64,000 nucleotides of DNA from Ophiura sarsii (GCA_035610835.1 CM069444.1:2920875-2984874); one strand, 5' to 3'. Positions 11,534 through 22,256 are shown, numbered from the stretch's first letter. Notes: generated by a model from the sequence alone, not told the origin. Translations and numbers: made by a program.

Positions 11534-11693
11534 TTAAGAGCGTTGTGGCCATAATAAGACTAGATCCTGATCTTCTTTCTTGAACACAGGTAAGGTGGTA
11601 TTACTGCTTTGGATGCGGATGAAGCGTTGTTTCTTGCCGAGCTGGCAGGCAAGGCGTGGCTTGACGACCACCTTTAGCTCTCGATGATTGGAT
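11534..11693 (-). CDS. Myo1d: Class I myosin, visible exon 10 (last coding exon, end of TH1 tail)
   Basis: The acceptor CCCTCCCTCAG lies directly before the exon. The first base completes the codon left open by exon 9 (phase 2), giving Q-SNHRELKVVVK. The frame then runs 52 codons to a TAA at 11534-11536. The segment aligns in order with the extreme C-terminus of vertebrate MYO1D (an HLQV-like strand, a Q-L-GKK turn, a final hydrophobic strand). This part of TH1 closes the PH-like fold that binds acidic membrane lipids. The stop TAA overlaps the TTAA at which a GGCAGACGAC-type repeat begins, and the exon end is copied twice more downstream. Confidence 0.85.
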
Positions 11694-12300
11694 CTGAGGG
11701 AGGGGGGATATAATAGCATTTTGATTATGATTTTAGATATAGTTTATATACAGTGAGGATGTGCATGCAGAATTACTATTAGGTCTAATTAACCATGGTG
11801 TAATGCCAGACCTAGCACATATGTGCAGCTGAGATTGGAAAAAGTGCAGTTGAAATCCAAAAATTGTACAGCTGAAATCTTTTTTAAATGCGCAGTTCAA
11901 ATGATGACACACAAAGCTCATAGCATTCAATAATCAAAACTGAAATGTTCATGAACACATTAACTTTAATGATAAATTCAGAAATATCAATTTTCCCATC
12001 ATAGAGTTTCTGTCTATCATGCCCATGACTATATGTTACACAGGTTGTGTTTTTCAATGTATAGAAGCCATATCAATGGCAGACGTTTTTAATAGGATTT
12101 GTGTACATTTCTCCAGATACTCGTAATGATAATGTGTACAATGATCAGCAAAAAACAAGAGCTGCATCTTTAAAGGTTTCATACAATATTGGTTTATCGT
12201 GTTTACTGCAAAACAAGCTTTAAAAGAAGAAAAAATTCTAGAACGGTAAACTCATAACATAAGATCCTGAATAATATATTCTTTTCGAAAGTACAACTTC
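11694..12300. other. Intron between exons 9 and 10, part
   Basis: AT-rich intron sequence. Positions 11815-11900 hold a short repeated GCAGYTGAAATC motif. No exon was recognised. Confidence 0.5.
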
Positions 12301-12309
12301 CAAAGATTT

Positions 12310-13210
12310 AAAAAGAAATTGCTTGTTTAATAGTGAAGAAACAAAAGGCCTGAGACTCAAAGTAATTATGAAGGAGAATAAAATATACAGCTATAAATTG
12401 TGTTGTTAGCGGACTAAATTCAAATTTAAAAAAAATGCCTACAACAAGGGCGCTCTACTCCTTACAACCTTGCCCAACAACTTAAGTTGGACTAGTTTTT
12501 GTTGAAAACAAGAATTACAAAACAATACAAAAACCAAGTTTTTCATTCTTTTTATTTGTAACTCCGTACAAAACCATTACCAAACCAAAAGTACACAAAT
12601 GTGTCAAAATGATCACTTCCATTTTGGAGTGCTAATGATTTATATGAGATTTCACTAAAATGTTTAGTAAAAACAAAAGGCCTGAGACTCTGTAATTTGA
12701 GGGAAAATAGTTAAAATATACAGCAGCAAATTTTCTTTATAGTTGACTAATTTCTTTAAAATTCTCCACAGCTCTGCCCCCTTGCAACCCCACACCTTGC
12801 CCAATAACATGAGTTTATTTTTGTAAAATAATAACAAAACAATTATGTTTTTTCCTTCTTTTTATTTTTAACTACGTACAAAAACATTGCCAAATAAAAG
12901 TAAATGTGTCAAAATGATCACTTTTATTTGTGAGTGTTATTGATTGAATGAAATTTCAATTTTTTTAAGAAAATGCTTATCTAATAGTACATAAAACAAA
13001 AGTCCAGAGACTCAATAATTTGAAGGAAAATAGCTAGAAAATAGTTTACAGCCAAAAAATGTGTGTTTAGTAGACCAAAATTGCACTATTGAAACCCCCG
13101 CAATCAATTTTAATTTTTCAGTATTATTGATTTAAACAAGATTTCAAGAAAAAATGGTTGTTTACTAGCAAAAGTCCTAAGATTCAGTATAATAGTCATT
13201 TGAAGGAAAT
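12310..13210. repeat. Diverged tandem repeat, ~325-bp unit
   Basis: The landmark CCTGAGACTC or its variants recurs at ~12350, 12682 and 13005, with a shortened fourth unit near 13178. Each unit also has AATATACAG, a TTAGCGGAC-like block and TTTTTATTTNTAACT. Divergence is high, so the array is old. Confidence 0.65.
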
Positions 13211-13352
13211 ATGTTTTCAGCGGACTATTTTTATTCTTAGCGGATACTCACGTTCTGCTCTCACAATGTTAATTTACAGTAAAAATAAATTGATCCCATC
13301 CACCCTTTGAAAACCTAGGTCCTCAACCTGATATTTGGATCATGTTTCATGC

Positions 13353-13671
13353 CCGGGGGGGGGGGGGGGGGGTACTCATATTTGGTTTGGTCGGGGGTGT
13401 GCCGCTGGAGATTCAAAACCCCTACCCATTTCTAAGGGTGATTTTGGAAAAATCGGTACCCATTTTTAGGGGTTTTGCTCCATTTTAGACCAAATTTTCA
13501 CAAATTATCGGAAGAAAAGACCTAATTTTTGCAAATTTTCGCGAAAATAGACCCATGTCTAAGGATTTTTCAGTTGAAAAGCCTACCCATGGCTAAGGAT
13601 GTCTCATGAAAAACACGTCCCCGTATGCCTTACATACGTGAGTACCCCCCCCCCCCCCCCCCCCCCCCGGG
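13353..13671. mobile_element. Poly-G/poly-C-ended element, copy 2
   Basis: Left end CC plus a G run and TACTCATATTTGG; right end TGAGTA, a C run and GGG. TTTCATGC flanks both sides (13345-13352 and 13672-13679). The interior is closely related to 25271-25570 (GTCGGGGGTGTGCCGCTG, CGCGAAAATAGAC), defining a real family. Confidence 0.8.
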
Positions 13672-13863
13672 TTTCATGCCTTGTAAAATTGTAAACTCGT
13701 AGTCGGAACCAATAATACCTAAAAGCATCAGCAGCAAGACACCCAGCTATTCATTCCACAGTTCAACGTCCGGTATTTCGCGGGAAACTTCCTGACAATA
13801 TATTGATATTGCCCTGGTAAAATGCAAAAGCTTCCTTTATTGTCATATAATCAGACACTTGTT

Positions 13864-13936
13864 GCACAGGAATCAGGAAGATGTTAAAAATACAAAGAAC
13901 CGCTTTATATTTTTAACATCTTCCTGATTCCTGTGC
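13864..13936. repeat. Perfect 29-bp-stem hairpin
   Basis: Positions 13864-13892 are the exact reverse complement of 13908-13936, with a 15-nt loop. A weaker extension (ATAATCAG/CTGATTAT) lies outside it. This could be a recent inverted duplication, a tiny fold-back element or a small-RNA precursor; it lies in the intron between exons 9 and 10, ~240 bp downstream of the exon 9 donor. Confidence 0.8.
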
Positions 13937-14169
13937 TAAATGTTTATGTCCTGATTATAAGATTATAATGGATTGCTTTTGCTCCCAGAGAGATAACAAA
14001 TCTATATTTCCTGCCAATAAGGAACTAAACTAAACCACACTATGTGACGTCTCAAGTTGCAATCCCTAGACTTCACGCTGAATATCCCTCATCCCAAACT
14101 CTTGATGTCATAGAATATAATTAAATCCAACATTCATAGAGGGCATATTTTCCTAACGCTAATACTCAC

Positions 14170-14318
14170 TGCATGAACTGGTTACATAGTACTCCTACAA
14201 GTTCCGGCGCCCTGTCTTCACCATTAGATGTTGTCAGACAAATGACGATGTCGTTATTGCCTAGTAGATGCAGGATCACTAGTTGATCCTTGCCTGGTGA
14301 AACGCTGATACCCGTCAC
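14170..14318 (-). CDS. Myo1d: Class I myosin, visible exon 9 (TH1 tail)
   Basis: 149 bp between acceptor CTTTAG and donor GTGAGT; phase 0 in, phase 2 out. It encodes V-T-GISVSPGKDQLVILH, then an NNDIVICL strand and APELVGVLCNQFM. These match the order of conserved TH1 motifs of MYO1D: GKDQLV strand, D-[IL]-V-CL strand, and the helix ELVGVL.N.F. TH1 binds phosphoinositide-rich membrane and anchors the motor at the plasma membrane. No frame defects. Confidence 0.93.
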
Positions 14319-14393
14319 CTAAAGGCATTAATGAAAATAATAAAAACAATCACGATCATTGCAAACTTTGTTTACAACACAAGGGGCCGTATT

Positions 14394-14869
14394 CTTGTAC
14401 ATATTTAAACGCGTTTTTAAGCTAATTGCATGTTTAACATTGACTTTTACACATATAACTATATAAACGCAATTCTCGAAATTTTGTTTAACTTAAACCC
14501 GCGTCTAACTCACTGAAAAGTGTCTAACTTCAAACATGAATATGGTGGTAGTTTAAAACGTGTATAAACTTGTTATTTGTCATGCACCAATTGTACACCT
14601 TGAATGATAACTCAATCGTGCCCAGTGCAAAGTGATGGGTAGTCTTAAAAATACACATGCGTTTGAAGTATTCGGTTGATATCTATCATAACCCATTTGG
14701 GCCACAGTTAAATGAATACCTGTATACAGTGAACACACGACCACTCTGGGGATGAGATTTGCGGAGTTTAAAATTGGATTTTGTTATATACGTCGTTTAA
14801 AAGATAAACTCAAGTTTAATTTGACACGGTTTTAAGCTAAAAACCCTGTTTAGTACGAGATTACGGCCC
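14394..14869. repeat. GGGCCGTATTCT inverted-repeat element, copy 1
   Basis: Ends GGGCCGTATTCTTGTAC and GTACGAGATTACGGCCC are inverted copies, and TTTTAAGCTAA lies near both ends. AAG flanks both sides (14391-14393, 14870-14872), a 3-bp duplication typical of PIF/Harbinger (inference). A relative lies at ~35325-35735. Confidence 0.65.
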
Positions 14870-15593
14870 AAGGTGTTTAACTATACTTGAAGTGTGTTCA
14901 TCATGAACATGTTCATTGTTGCTACAAGATTGGGAGGGGGATGGGGCTTTTCCTGGGGTCAATATCCACCAAGAGCTACCTAAATATGCTTGTCCAAGCA
15001 TCTCTGAAATGGACTCTAAATGTTGTAAAGCAATAAACTTCTTTTGTACCCCTAAATGACTTAACACATACCGACACAGTCCCCTCCCTCGAACCCTACC
15101 CTAAATGGCGTCACTAATACTTAATGAATACAAGAATGACTGGAACAATATCACTGCACGCATTCAATGCCTTTGTTAGGTAAATAAAACAAGCCAATGT
15201 CTCAAGTTTTTCTTCTCTCCATTTTACTCCCCTCGTATATACAATTACCAACCCTAACTGTTGATGGGATTTACTAAGGGAGCTGTCACTATTTACGTCG
15301 GGGGGAGGGGGGGGATGGGGGATTTTTGTTTGGGGGGTGCTATTTTTTCATCACCCCCTTCTTGAACACAAACAAATTTCATGTCCCCTCCGGTACCGTA
15401 TGCACAATGTGAAAAGTTGTTGTCTTTGCCAGAAAAAAAATATGTGTCCCCCCTTAAATGTTCGTATTTAAATCGCATTTTCAATTTTAGTTTTCAAAAA
15501 TGTGAATAAAAAAATGAAATGCGCAAATTTATTTCACCAAAACGAAAATGGAGCCTACAGGAGACAAACTCTTTTGTTTTGCCTTATACTCAC
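14870..15593. other. Intron between exons 8 and 9, part
   Basis: Contains a G-rich run at 15300-15335. No exon or complete element recognised. Confidence 0.45.
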
Positions 15594-15710
15594 CTCTCCT
15601 AAATCAACGCCAGCTCTCATGGGTTTGAATCCTTTCTTAGGATCTAACTTGTAGATGGATTTGTCTGTGATGAGCACAGCACGCTCTGCGCACTTGTTGT
15701 GTTTGTTCAC
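15594..15710 (-). CDS. Myo1d: Class I myosin, visible exon 8 (TH1 tail)
   Basis: 117 bp, 39 codons, phase 0 on both sides, between acceptor CTTTTCCAG and donor GTGAGT. The peptide starts VNKHNKCAERAVLITDKSIY and continues KLDPKKG. The AER-[AV]-[IV]-T(D)..-Y-KLDP signature is diagnostic of the TH1 domain of MYO1D/MYO1G-type myosins. Upstream of the acceptor, ~52-bp units with GAGAGGAGTGCGTA are duplicated (15730-15830), but exon sequence is not included. Confidence 0.93.
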
Positions 15711-15729
15711 CTGGAAAAGACAGGGAAAC

Positions 15730-15830
15730 AGAGAGGAGTGCGTAATCATTGAACCAATCAGATGTGTTGTTATTCCTACCAGAGAGGAGTGCGTACTTGT
15801 TGGACCAATCAGATGTATTGTTACATTATT
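15730..15830. repeat. 52-bp direct duplication upstream of exon 8
   Basis: AGAGAGGAGTGCGTA occurs at ~15730 and ~15781, each followed by an ACCAATCAGATGT block. The unit is intronic and begins ~20 bp from the acceptor. Confidence 0.7.
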
Positions 15831-17300
15831 ATGTACATTATCTACTGAACATCATATTGAGTGATTCTATAATATACCCAACAAATCGGCTCTATTCTAG
15901 TTTGTATCAGATTAAAATCACAAAATTGCCAGCTAACCCATTCCATGGTTTAGTGGTTAAGGGATAAGATTTCAGAATCCATCTGGTTTAAATGCAACAC
16001 TCTTAAAAAATGGGGTCAATTGAAGGACGGCACACACAACCTATAAAACGGGGCAAGGTTGTGAGCATAATTTGACCACATTGTTTTTGGAGTGTACTCT
16101 GGTTGAAGTTTGCAAAATAACACAGGTCTTTAGACAAGTGTGGACGATATTATGGAGACGGGTGATTGGTCCAACAACACACCACAACACTCTTACAGAA
16201 CAATTATATTGATCTCATATCATCGCTGTTCTGTCAAAACCTCGTATCGCCATCCAGCCCATCAGCATGTATAAAGAAATATTTCCTATGTAACATTTGT
16301 AGGTGCAATACCACTTCCCTCTTCCCCCACACACACACCCCAGTTAAAAGACACACATTTCATTTACATTATGCTACCGTGCAACAATCTGGATTTATCT
16401 CATTGTGCAAAGCGACTGTAATGATAGAACATCAGACTATAGCTTTCAATACGTACTTGCCAAATTGTCATGCATCTCATTAAATCTATCGGTTCTTCTA
16501 TTAATAGTACAGGGTGTCCCCAAAAGTTCATTCTTTGAAATATCTTATGTTTGGTCCAATTAAGTTCATCTAAAGGCAATTTGTGCAAATTTAGGTTTCT
16601 GTTTCTTTTGAATATTCAACAATAAAATAGCCTACTTCATAGCAAAGAATGTTCTTGAGCTGTTTCAACCTTAATGTCAATTTTTAAAAAAATAATGTTT
16701 TATTGCAATAACTATTTTGCAATTCCGATGTTAACTTTTAAATCCCGAAATATGAAGCAGCTATTACAGTTATAAGGCATAAGCTCTCCAGTTTTTGGCC
16801 CCAGTTTTTTGGAACACTCTGTATATACCTTTATGTAATGAAGTGACAGGAGTGAGAGAGAGAGACAGGTAAAGTTTTCAATTATAATATTATAAATTTC
16901 AGATTAAAATAATCCTTATTGTGAATATTGGTTATGTTGTGCATATGAATAACAGTGAAAGCCTTTTTTTATCCACATTAATTGAATGTGAGGAACTTGC
17001 AGCACTGTCATTACAGCTACACACACCTGGCCCCTTTGCAAGTTGAACAAATGTATGGTGTTGTTAGTTATGTAACCAAAACTTACAGCGTGTATTATAA
17101 AAGTGTCTCACAGAAAAGATGACAAGTTTAAAATAATTCTACAGGTTTTCGCTATCCAAATAAATATGTTTTCAGTTTGATACTGCAAATTATTTAAGCG
17201 AAATATAACGCTTTAAAAGATATCACAACCTGTATTTCCTACCAAATCCCAGTTGGAAAAGGTGTACTTCAGGTCCTAGATTCTATACTGTACTAGTTTT
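15831..17300. other. Intron between exons 7 and 8, part
   Basis: No exon recognised. It contains short (AG)n near 16855 and AT-rich sequence. The frame at 16166-16483 has no support. Confidence 0.4.
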
Positions 17301-17302
17301 GT

Positions 17303-17577
17303 TTGATACTGGAACACCCAGTATTGTTCGATAGTGTCGTCCGATACTGGGGCATATATATAATAATATATGCCAGTATTGTTCGATACTGGAACACAAT
17401 GTACCGGTATCTCTCAATACTGGGACAAATTACTACTGGTAGCATGTGTACCAGTATCGCCCGATACTGGAACACAATTTGGTGTGCCAGTATTGTGCAA
17501 TATTTTACCAGAATCGAGCGATACTGGCAAACTCCATGTGCAAGTATCGTGCAATACTGGTATACCAGTATCTGGGA
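17303..17577. repeat. Array of CCAGTATYG..CGATACTGG palindromes
   Basis: About eight imperfect palindromes of ~20 bp (CCAGTAT facing ATACTGG) occur in 275 bp, separated by short unique linkers. It lies ~35 bp downstream of the exon 7 donor. Each palindrome can form a hairpin, and neighbours can also pair with each other. Confidence 0.75.
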
Positions 17578-17612
17578 CATAAAGTACACTTTTTCCTCCC
17601 TGTTTTTCTTAC

Positions 17613-17714
17613 CTTGATTGCAGTAGATGAGAATAGTACTGTTTGGAAGTTGTCTTTTTGTTTGAGTTGATTACACGATGTGATAAATGGCGCTGTCTTG
17701 CTGTTTTCATTGCT
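17613..17714 (-). CDS. Myo1d: Class I myosin, visible exon 7 (TH1 tail)
   Basis: 102 bp, 34 codons, phase 0 on both sides. The acceptor is CTTTATAG and the donor GTAAGG follows AAG. It encodes SNENSKTAPFITSCNQLKQK followed by DNFQTVLFSSTAIK. It matches the MYO1D segment that begins strand 1 of the TH1 PH-like fold (F-P-x-N-x-L-K-x-K-D, then V-L-F). Its first ~50 bp and the acceptor are repeated four more times upstream. Confidence 0.9.
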
Positions 17715-18195
17715 CTATAAAGGTAACACAGATGTGAAGCATGAACATTAGACAACATAAACATTCTATTACATTGAGTTGGTTACACGATGTGATAAAT
17801 GGCGCTGTCTTGCTGTTTTCATTGCTCTACAAAGGTAACACAGATGTAAAGCATGAACATTAGACAACATAAACATTCTATTACATTGAGTTGGTTACAC
17901 GATGTGATAAATGGCGCTGTCTTGCTGTTTTCATTGCTCTACAAAGGTAACACAGATGTAAAGCATGAACATTAGACAACATAAACATTCTATTACATTG
18001 AGTTGGTTACACGATGTGATAAATGGCGCTGTCTTGCTGTTTTCATTGCTCTACAAAGGTAACACAGATGTAAAGCATGAACATTAGACAACATAAACAT
18101 TCTATTACATTGAGTTGGTTACACGATGTGATAAATGGCGCTGTCTTGCTGTTTTCATTGCTCTATAAAGGCAACACAGATGTAAAGCATGAACA
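17661..18195 (-). repeat. 112-bp tandem array, five copies including exon 7 start
   Basis: The block TTACACGATGTGATAAATGG recurs at exact 112-bp steps (17671, 17783, 17895, 18007, 18119). Each unit contains the first ~50 bp of exon 7, the acceptor AG and ~55 bp of upstream intron. Only the copy at 17661-17714 joins the rest of the exon and its donor. The others are near-identical to one another, so the expansion is recent or homogenised. Confidence 0.92.
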
Positions 18196-18221
18196 TTGGA
18201 TGATAAAAAACATGGACTAAT

Positions 18222-18735
18222 TCTGGCTATGTACGACCATAATTTTATTGATATTTTGGCTATATACGACCATAATTTTATTGATATTTTGGCTATATAC
18301 GACCATAATTTTATTGATATTTTGGCTATATACAACCATAATTTTATTGATATTTTGGCTATATACGACCATAATTTTATTGATATTTTGGCTATATACG
18401 ACCATAATTTTATTGATATTTTGGCTATATACAACCATAATTTTATTGATATTCTGGCTATATACGACCATAATTTTATTGATATTTTGGCTATATACGA
18501 CCATAATTTTATTGACATTTTGGCTATATACGACCATAATTTTATTGATATTCTGGCTATATACGACCATAATTTTATTGATATTTTGGCTATATACGAC
18601 CATACTTTTATTGATATTTTGGCTATATACGACCATAATTTTATTGATATTTTGGCTATATACGACCATAATTTTATTTTTGGCTATATACGACCATAAC
18701 TTTATTGATATTTTGGCTATATACGACCATACATT
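18222..18735. repeat. 33-bp minisatellite, ~15 copies
   Basis: Unit with core GACCATAATTTTATTGATAT then TTTGGCTATATAC. Since 33 is a multiple of three and no unit carries a stop in several frames, frames longer than 130 codons appear on both strands; these are repeat artefacts. One unit has a 5-bp deletion near 18675. Confidence 0.95.
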
Positions 18736-20326
18736 ACAATAAGTTGAGGACATCCTGCATTGATCCGAGCATACACGCACAGCATCATACTAACGTGGTA
18801 TAGGGGCTTTGTACGTATGCCGGAGTTTGTGAACTCACAACTCATTCACATTATACCTTTGCTGTAAACAACCTATATTTTTACAAAGCTTAACATCTTT
18901 TCTTTCCAATCATATAAACATTTATTATAAATACTAACTTTGCACAACTGTTAATATACATATCTTCGGCAGTTCTTTTCATATCACGGACCCCCAAAAT
19001 AGGCCGATTCCCCATTCATAACACGCGTTGCGAGCATCTTCAATTAAGCCAGAATTCCCCAGGCAAAACCACCGTGTATCTCCGCGGGAGTCCACCATTC
19101 ATAAAAACAACCTAAATTTATTGTTTATGTCAATCATAAGCTACAATATCATCTAAAAGTCACCGACCAAATGTTTCCTTGACCATTAGTTATTTCTAAT
19201 ATTCATGATGTATCCTACATGATTGAAAGCAGTTTGGTCGAAAACCATGTGCGCCTGGCTTGAATGCCGAAGCCCTATGCAAGTGAATTGAGGTCATGCG
19301 CGAGTGTACAGGTCAGCGCGTGATTTCTGTGTGGCCCTTTCACGGTACGCTAACTTTGAATGGTCGGTCTGTATTGATATGCTAATGACGCAAGGTAGTG
19401 GCACTACGTCACACCTAATTAATAAATGTCCAAGCGCTGCACAAAGTTGTTGTAATGTTAAATTTAAGGGGTCCAAAATGTATGGGTGTGGTCATTTTTC
19501 GCGGAATATACTCGTTGAGAATTTTAAAATGATATTGAATACCACATTTTAAAATATTATCTTTTAATTTTAGTGCTACTCTATTCCAGATATCTATTTT
19601 TATAATTACAAATAGGCTACAGGAGCAGAATTACAATTTTGAAATTATACAAAATCTTTATATATAAGTAAATCCCCATGGGCGAACATGCCCCATCATC
19701 AAAAGGCGAATGCCCAGGCGAATGTGCCCCATAGCAAAATAAGTGAATTGACCCTGATGGTACCACGTGTGTCCTACATACAATGACATGTTTACAACTG
19801 CATCAAATCTATAATCAATACCATACCTACCTAATGATGATTTACATTAAAAGCTTGAGAAAAATATCAATATCGAAAATGGAAGAAAATTCACTTTTGT
19901 GATGTAAAATTGGTTTTGAGAGAATCATGTGGTGGGCGAACCTGCCCGAGGGTGTACATGCTCCACTCTCCCCTAACACATCAGCTTTCCAATGTGAACA
20001 TAATCATAAGATATCGTAAATATACACTCTTAAAATGACATCGGCGTCAAATATGCACCTGTGTCATATTTTCCCCACATCCATATGGGAGCTTATATAT
20101 ACTAAGTAATTCTGTAAAACTTGCCATTTTTCACGCAAATAATTTGTTTGCACTTTGCCCATTTATAACCATTTTGATTGTTATTAAATTCACAATTTGA
20201 TAGTTCATTTCATACACTAATTCACAATAGAAATATTTTCACCCATTTAATTATTCGCAGTAGCAAAGCGCAAAAAGCACGAAAATTAATTTAGTGCAAA
20301 CATTTTCATGCTAGCAATATACATAC
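18736..20326. other. Intron between exons 6 and 7, remainder
   Basis: AT-rich; no exon recognised. Positions 19675-19745 have repeated GGCGAA-TGCCC blocks with another at ~19930. Confidence 0.4.
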
Positions 20327-20471
20327 CAATGACAGATAATTTCCTTGCCATGTCCTGTTCAGTCCCCAGTTAGGTCTCTTCCCATTTAGTCCATCCATTG
20401 CAGAAATCTTGATTCTCATCTCCGGCCATTTGTCACTTGACAAACCCTGCAGTAAGCTAGTAGCGACCCAT
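20327..20471 (-). CDS. Myo1d: Class I myosin, visible exon 6 (start of TH1 tail)
   Basis: 145 bp between acceptor CTTCTTTCAG and donor GTATGT. The first base completes the AG left by exon 5 to an Arg codon, followed by 48 codons. It encodes WVATSLLQGLSSDKWPEMR, then KISAMDGLNGKRPNWGLNR and a final TWQGNYLSL. The W..W-x-G-N-Y-L end is the conserved TH1 entry motif in MYO1D. The intron upstream of it is ~31 kb and contains the TLR locus. Confidence 0.93.
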
Positions 20472-20700
20472 CTGAAAGAAGGAAAGGGGAAAGATTAACT
20501 CTAACTTTCCTCATCACTACAAAACACTACACTACTAGGTGCTGGTAGGGCATGCTCCCCATTCTATATCTGGCCATCCACTTGACAAACCCTGCAGTAA
20601 ACTAGTAGCAATCCATCTGAAAGAAAAGATTAACTCCAACCTTCTTCCTCACTACAAAACACTTCACAACTAGGTGCTGGTAGCGCACGCTCCACTAGAC
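20430..20700 (-). repeat. Tandem duplication of the exon 6 acceptor edge
   Basis: The block from the exon's first ~45 bp through the acceptor and ~85 bp of intron occurs twice: 20430-20567 (real) and ~20568-20700. The duplicate retains CTTTTCTTTCAG and an open frame (RWIATSLLQGLSS) with a 3-bp in-frame deletion, but runs into a stop and has no recognisable donor. Confidence 0.85.
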
Positions 20701-21490
20701 TAGGGGTTCGCGGTGATTTACTGGGTAAAAAAATCATACATTGTCCTTCTCCACCGGTTTTCACACGAAAAACATAGCCTTGCTGGTTAGGGTTAAAACA
20801 CACAATTCTACATTCCTGTTAACCCTAACCTTCCTAGATACTATGATTTACAACGGCCAAAACAAATGACCATGCACACGCTACAACACTGATTTGATGT
20901 CATCATCCGAGCTGATATATGGGTAAAAAATCGCTGCCCGGGCAAGCGTTGGAAGGTTAGCTCAGTGGTAAGGGACGCGGCGGTGGTGATCAGAGGGTCC
21001 AGGGTCTAATCCCGCGGGTTTGCGGCGATTTGTTAGGTAAAAAATTCATAATTTGCCCTTCTCCCTCTGTTTCCAAACAAAATAATAGCCTAATCAGGGT
21101 TAAAACACAATTCTCCATGCTTGTTAAGCCTAAAATTCACTACGGCCAAAAGCAATGTCCACACGCATGCTACAGTATTGATTCGATGACATCATAGTCC
21201 TAGCTGGTATGTGGGTACAACATTGCTGCTCGGGCAATGATGGCAGGTTAGGTTAGTGGTTAGCGGCAGTGTTAATCGGAGGGTCCGGGGGTTGAATCCT
21301 TGGAGTTTCACAGCGATTTGTTGGGTAAAAAAATCATAATTTGTCCCCCCCCCCCCCCCTGGTTTTCCGCACCAAAGGGCGAAGAAAATCTTAAGATTTT
21401 TGAGCTGACCCCGTGCCGCTATCAGCTAGGCGCCTTACTTCCACGCAGGCGACCCGGGTTTGGTCCCAACTCCGCCCAACCCTACCTTAA
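20700..21490 (+). repeat. tRNA-derived SINE-like repeat, ~2.7 tandem copies of ~295 bp
   Basis: Two tRNA-like heads are seen at ~20950 (GTTAGCTCAGTGGTAAG ... GGGTCTAATCCC) and ~21246 (GTTAGTGGTTAG ... GGGGGTTGAATCC), with A-box and B-box spacing of RNA polymerase III promoters. Bodies share GCGATTTGTTRGGTAAAAAA and TTTGATGTCATCA-like blocks. A headless copy begins at ~20700. The last unit contains a C run at 21345-21359. Confidence 0.65.
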
Positions 21491-21635
21491 GGCAGCGTTA
21501 ACACTCCAATACTACACAGACTAGATGTGTAACATATCATGAATGGAGTGTGTCTTTACTGCATACAGTCAATACGAAATGAAACAAGCAAAATATTTAG
21601 AGAATAAAGGTATTATATTTAAACCGTACCCGTGT

Positions 21636-21738
21636 TATATTGTCTGACATATATGTGGGTGGTAGTATTATTTTAAATGGAGTAACTCCGCCTCATGCAA
21701 AAATAATACTACCGAACGCATTTATGTCAGACAATATA
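21636..21738. repeat. Fold-back of 39-bp imperfect arms
   Basis: Positions 21636-21674 and 21700-21738 are imperfect inverted copies: outer TATATTGTCTGACATA facing TATGTCAGACAATATA, and inner GGTAGTATTATTTT facing AAAATAATACTACC. A third relative (AAATTGTCTGATATAAATG) lies near 22031. Confidence 0.75.
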
Positions 21739-22227
21739 AACAAAACCATTATTATCATTATTTTAAACAGTCATACTTTGGACATTTATTTAATCAAAAT
21801 TGTAACTTTAATTGCCCACATTAGTCAAATTTTACCCCTGTTAGTAGCGAATAACCCCAAAACATTCCATCCAATCCCGTGCGGTGACGTCACCATGCGT
21901 CAGCGTTATGCTCCGCATAATCATGCAGGAAAATCACAGGAGACACGCACGGCAGAAGTGCATGTTATGGAAGAAAACTTTGGTTACCACGCAATGCGCG
22001 ATGGTCACGCTCATTTATGTACGCCATGTTAAATTGTCTGATATAAATGTCGCCAATTTCTCTGAGAACCAATGAGAATTGCCCTAAACATTCCTGGCTG
22101 TTCAAGAATGCACATTTTAATCTACTCACATATACAATTTCTAACCTTAGAAGTTGATGGAATTGAAATAAAATCAAGCCTTTTTCAGATATATCTTGAC
22201 AATGTCATATAGTGAAATCCAATGAAA

Positions 22228-22256
22228 CCCCCCCCCCCCCCCCCCCCCCCCCACCC
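22228..22256 (+). repeat. Poly-C tract
   Basis: An uninterrupted C run of more than 20 bases ending in CACCCC. One of about fifteen such tracts in the window. Confidence 0.9.

Noticed and set aside
18196..18780. Repeat-protein frames of 137-187 codons on both strands
   Set aside because: They exist only because a stop-free 33-bp unit is repeated; complementary frames are equally open, and no start context, splice sites or flanking domain is present.
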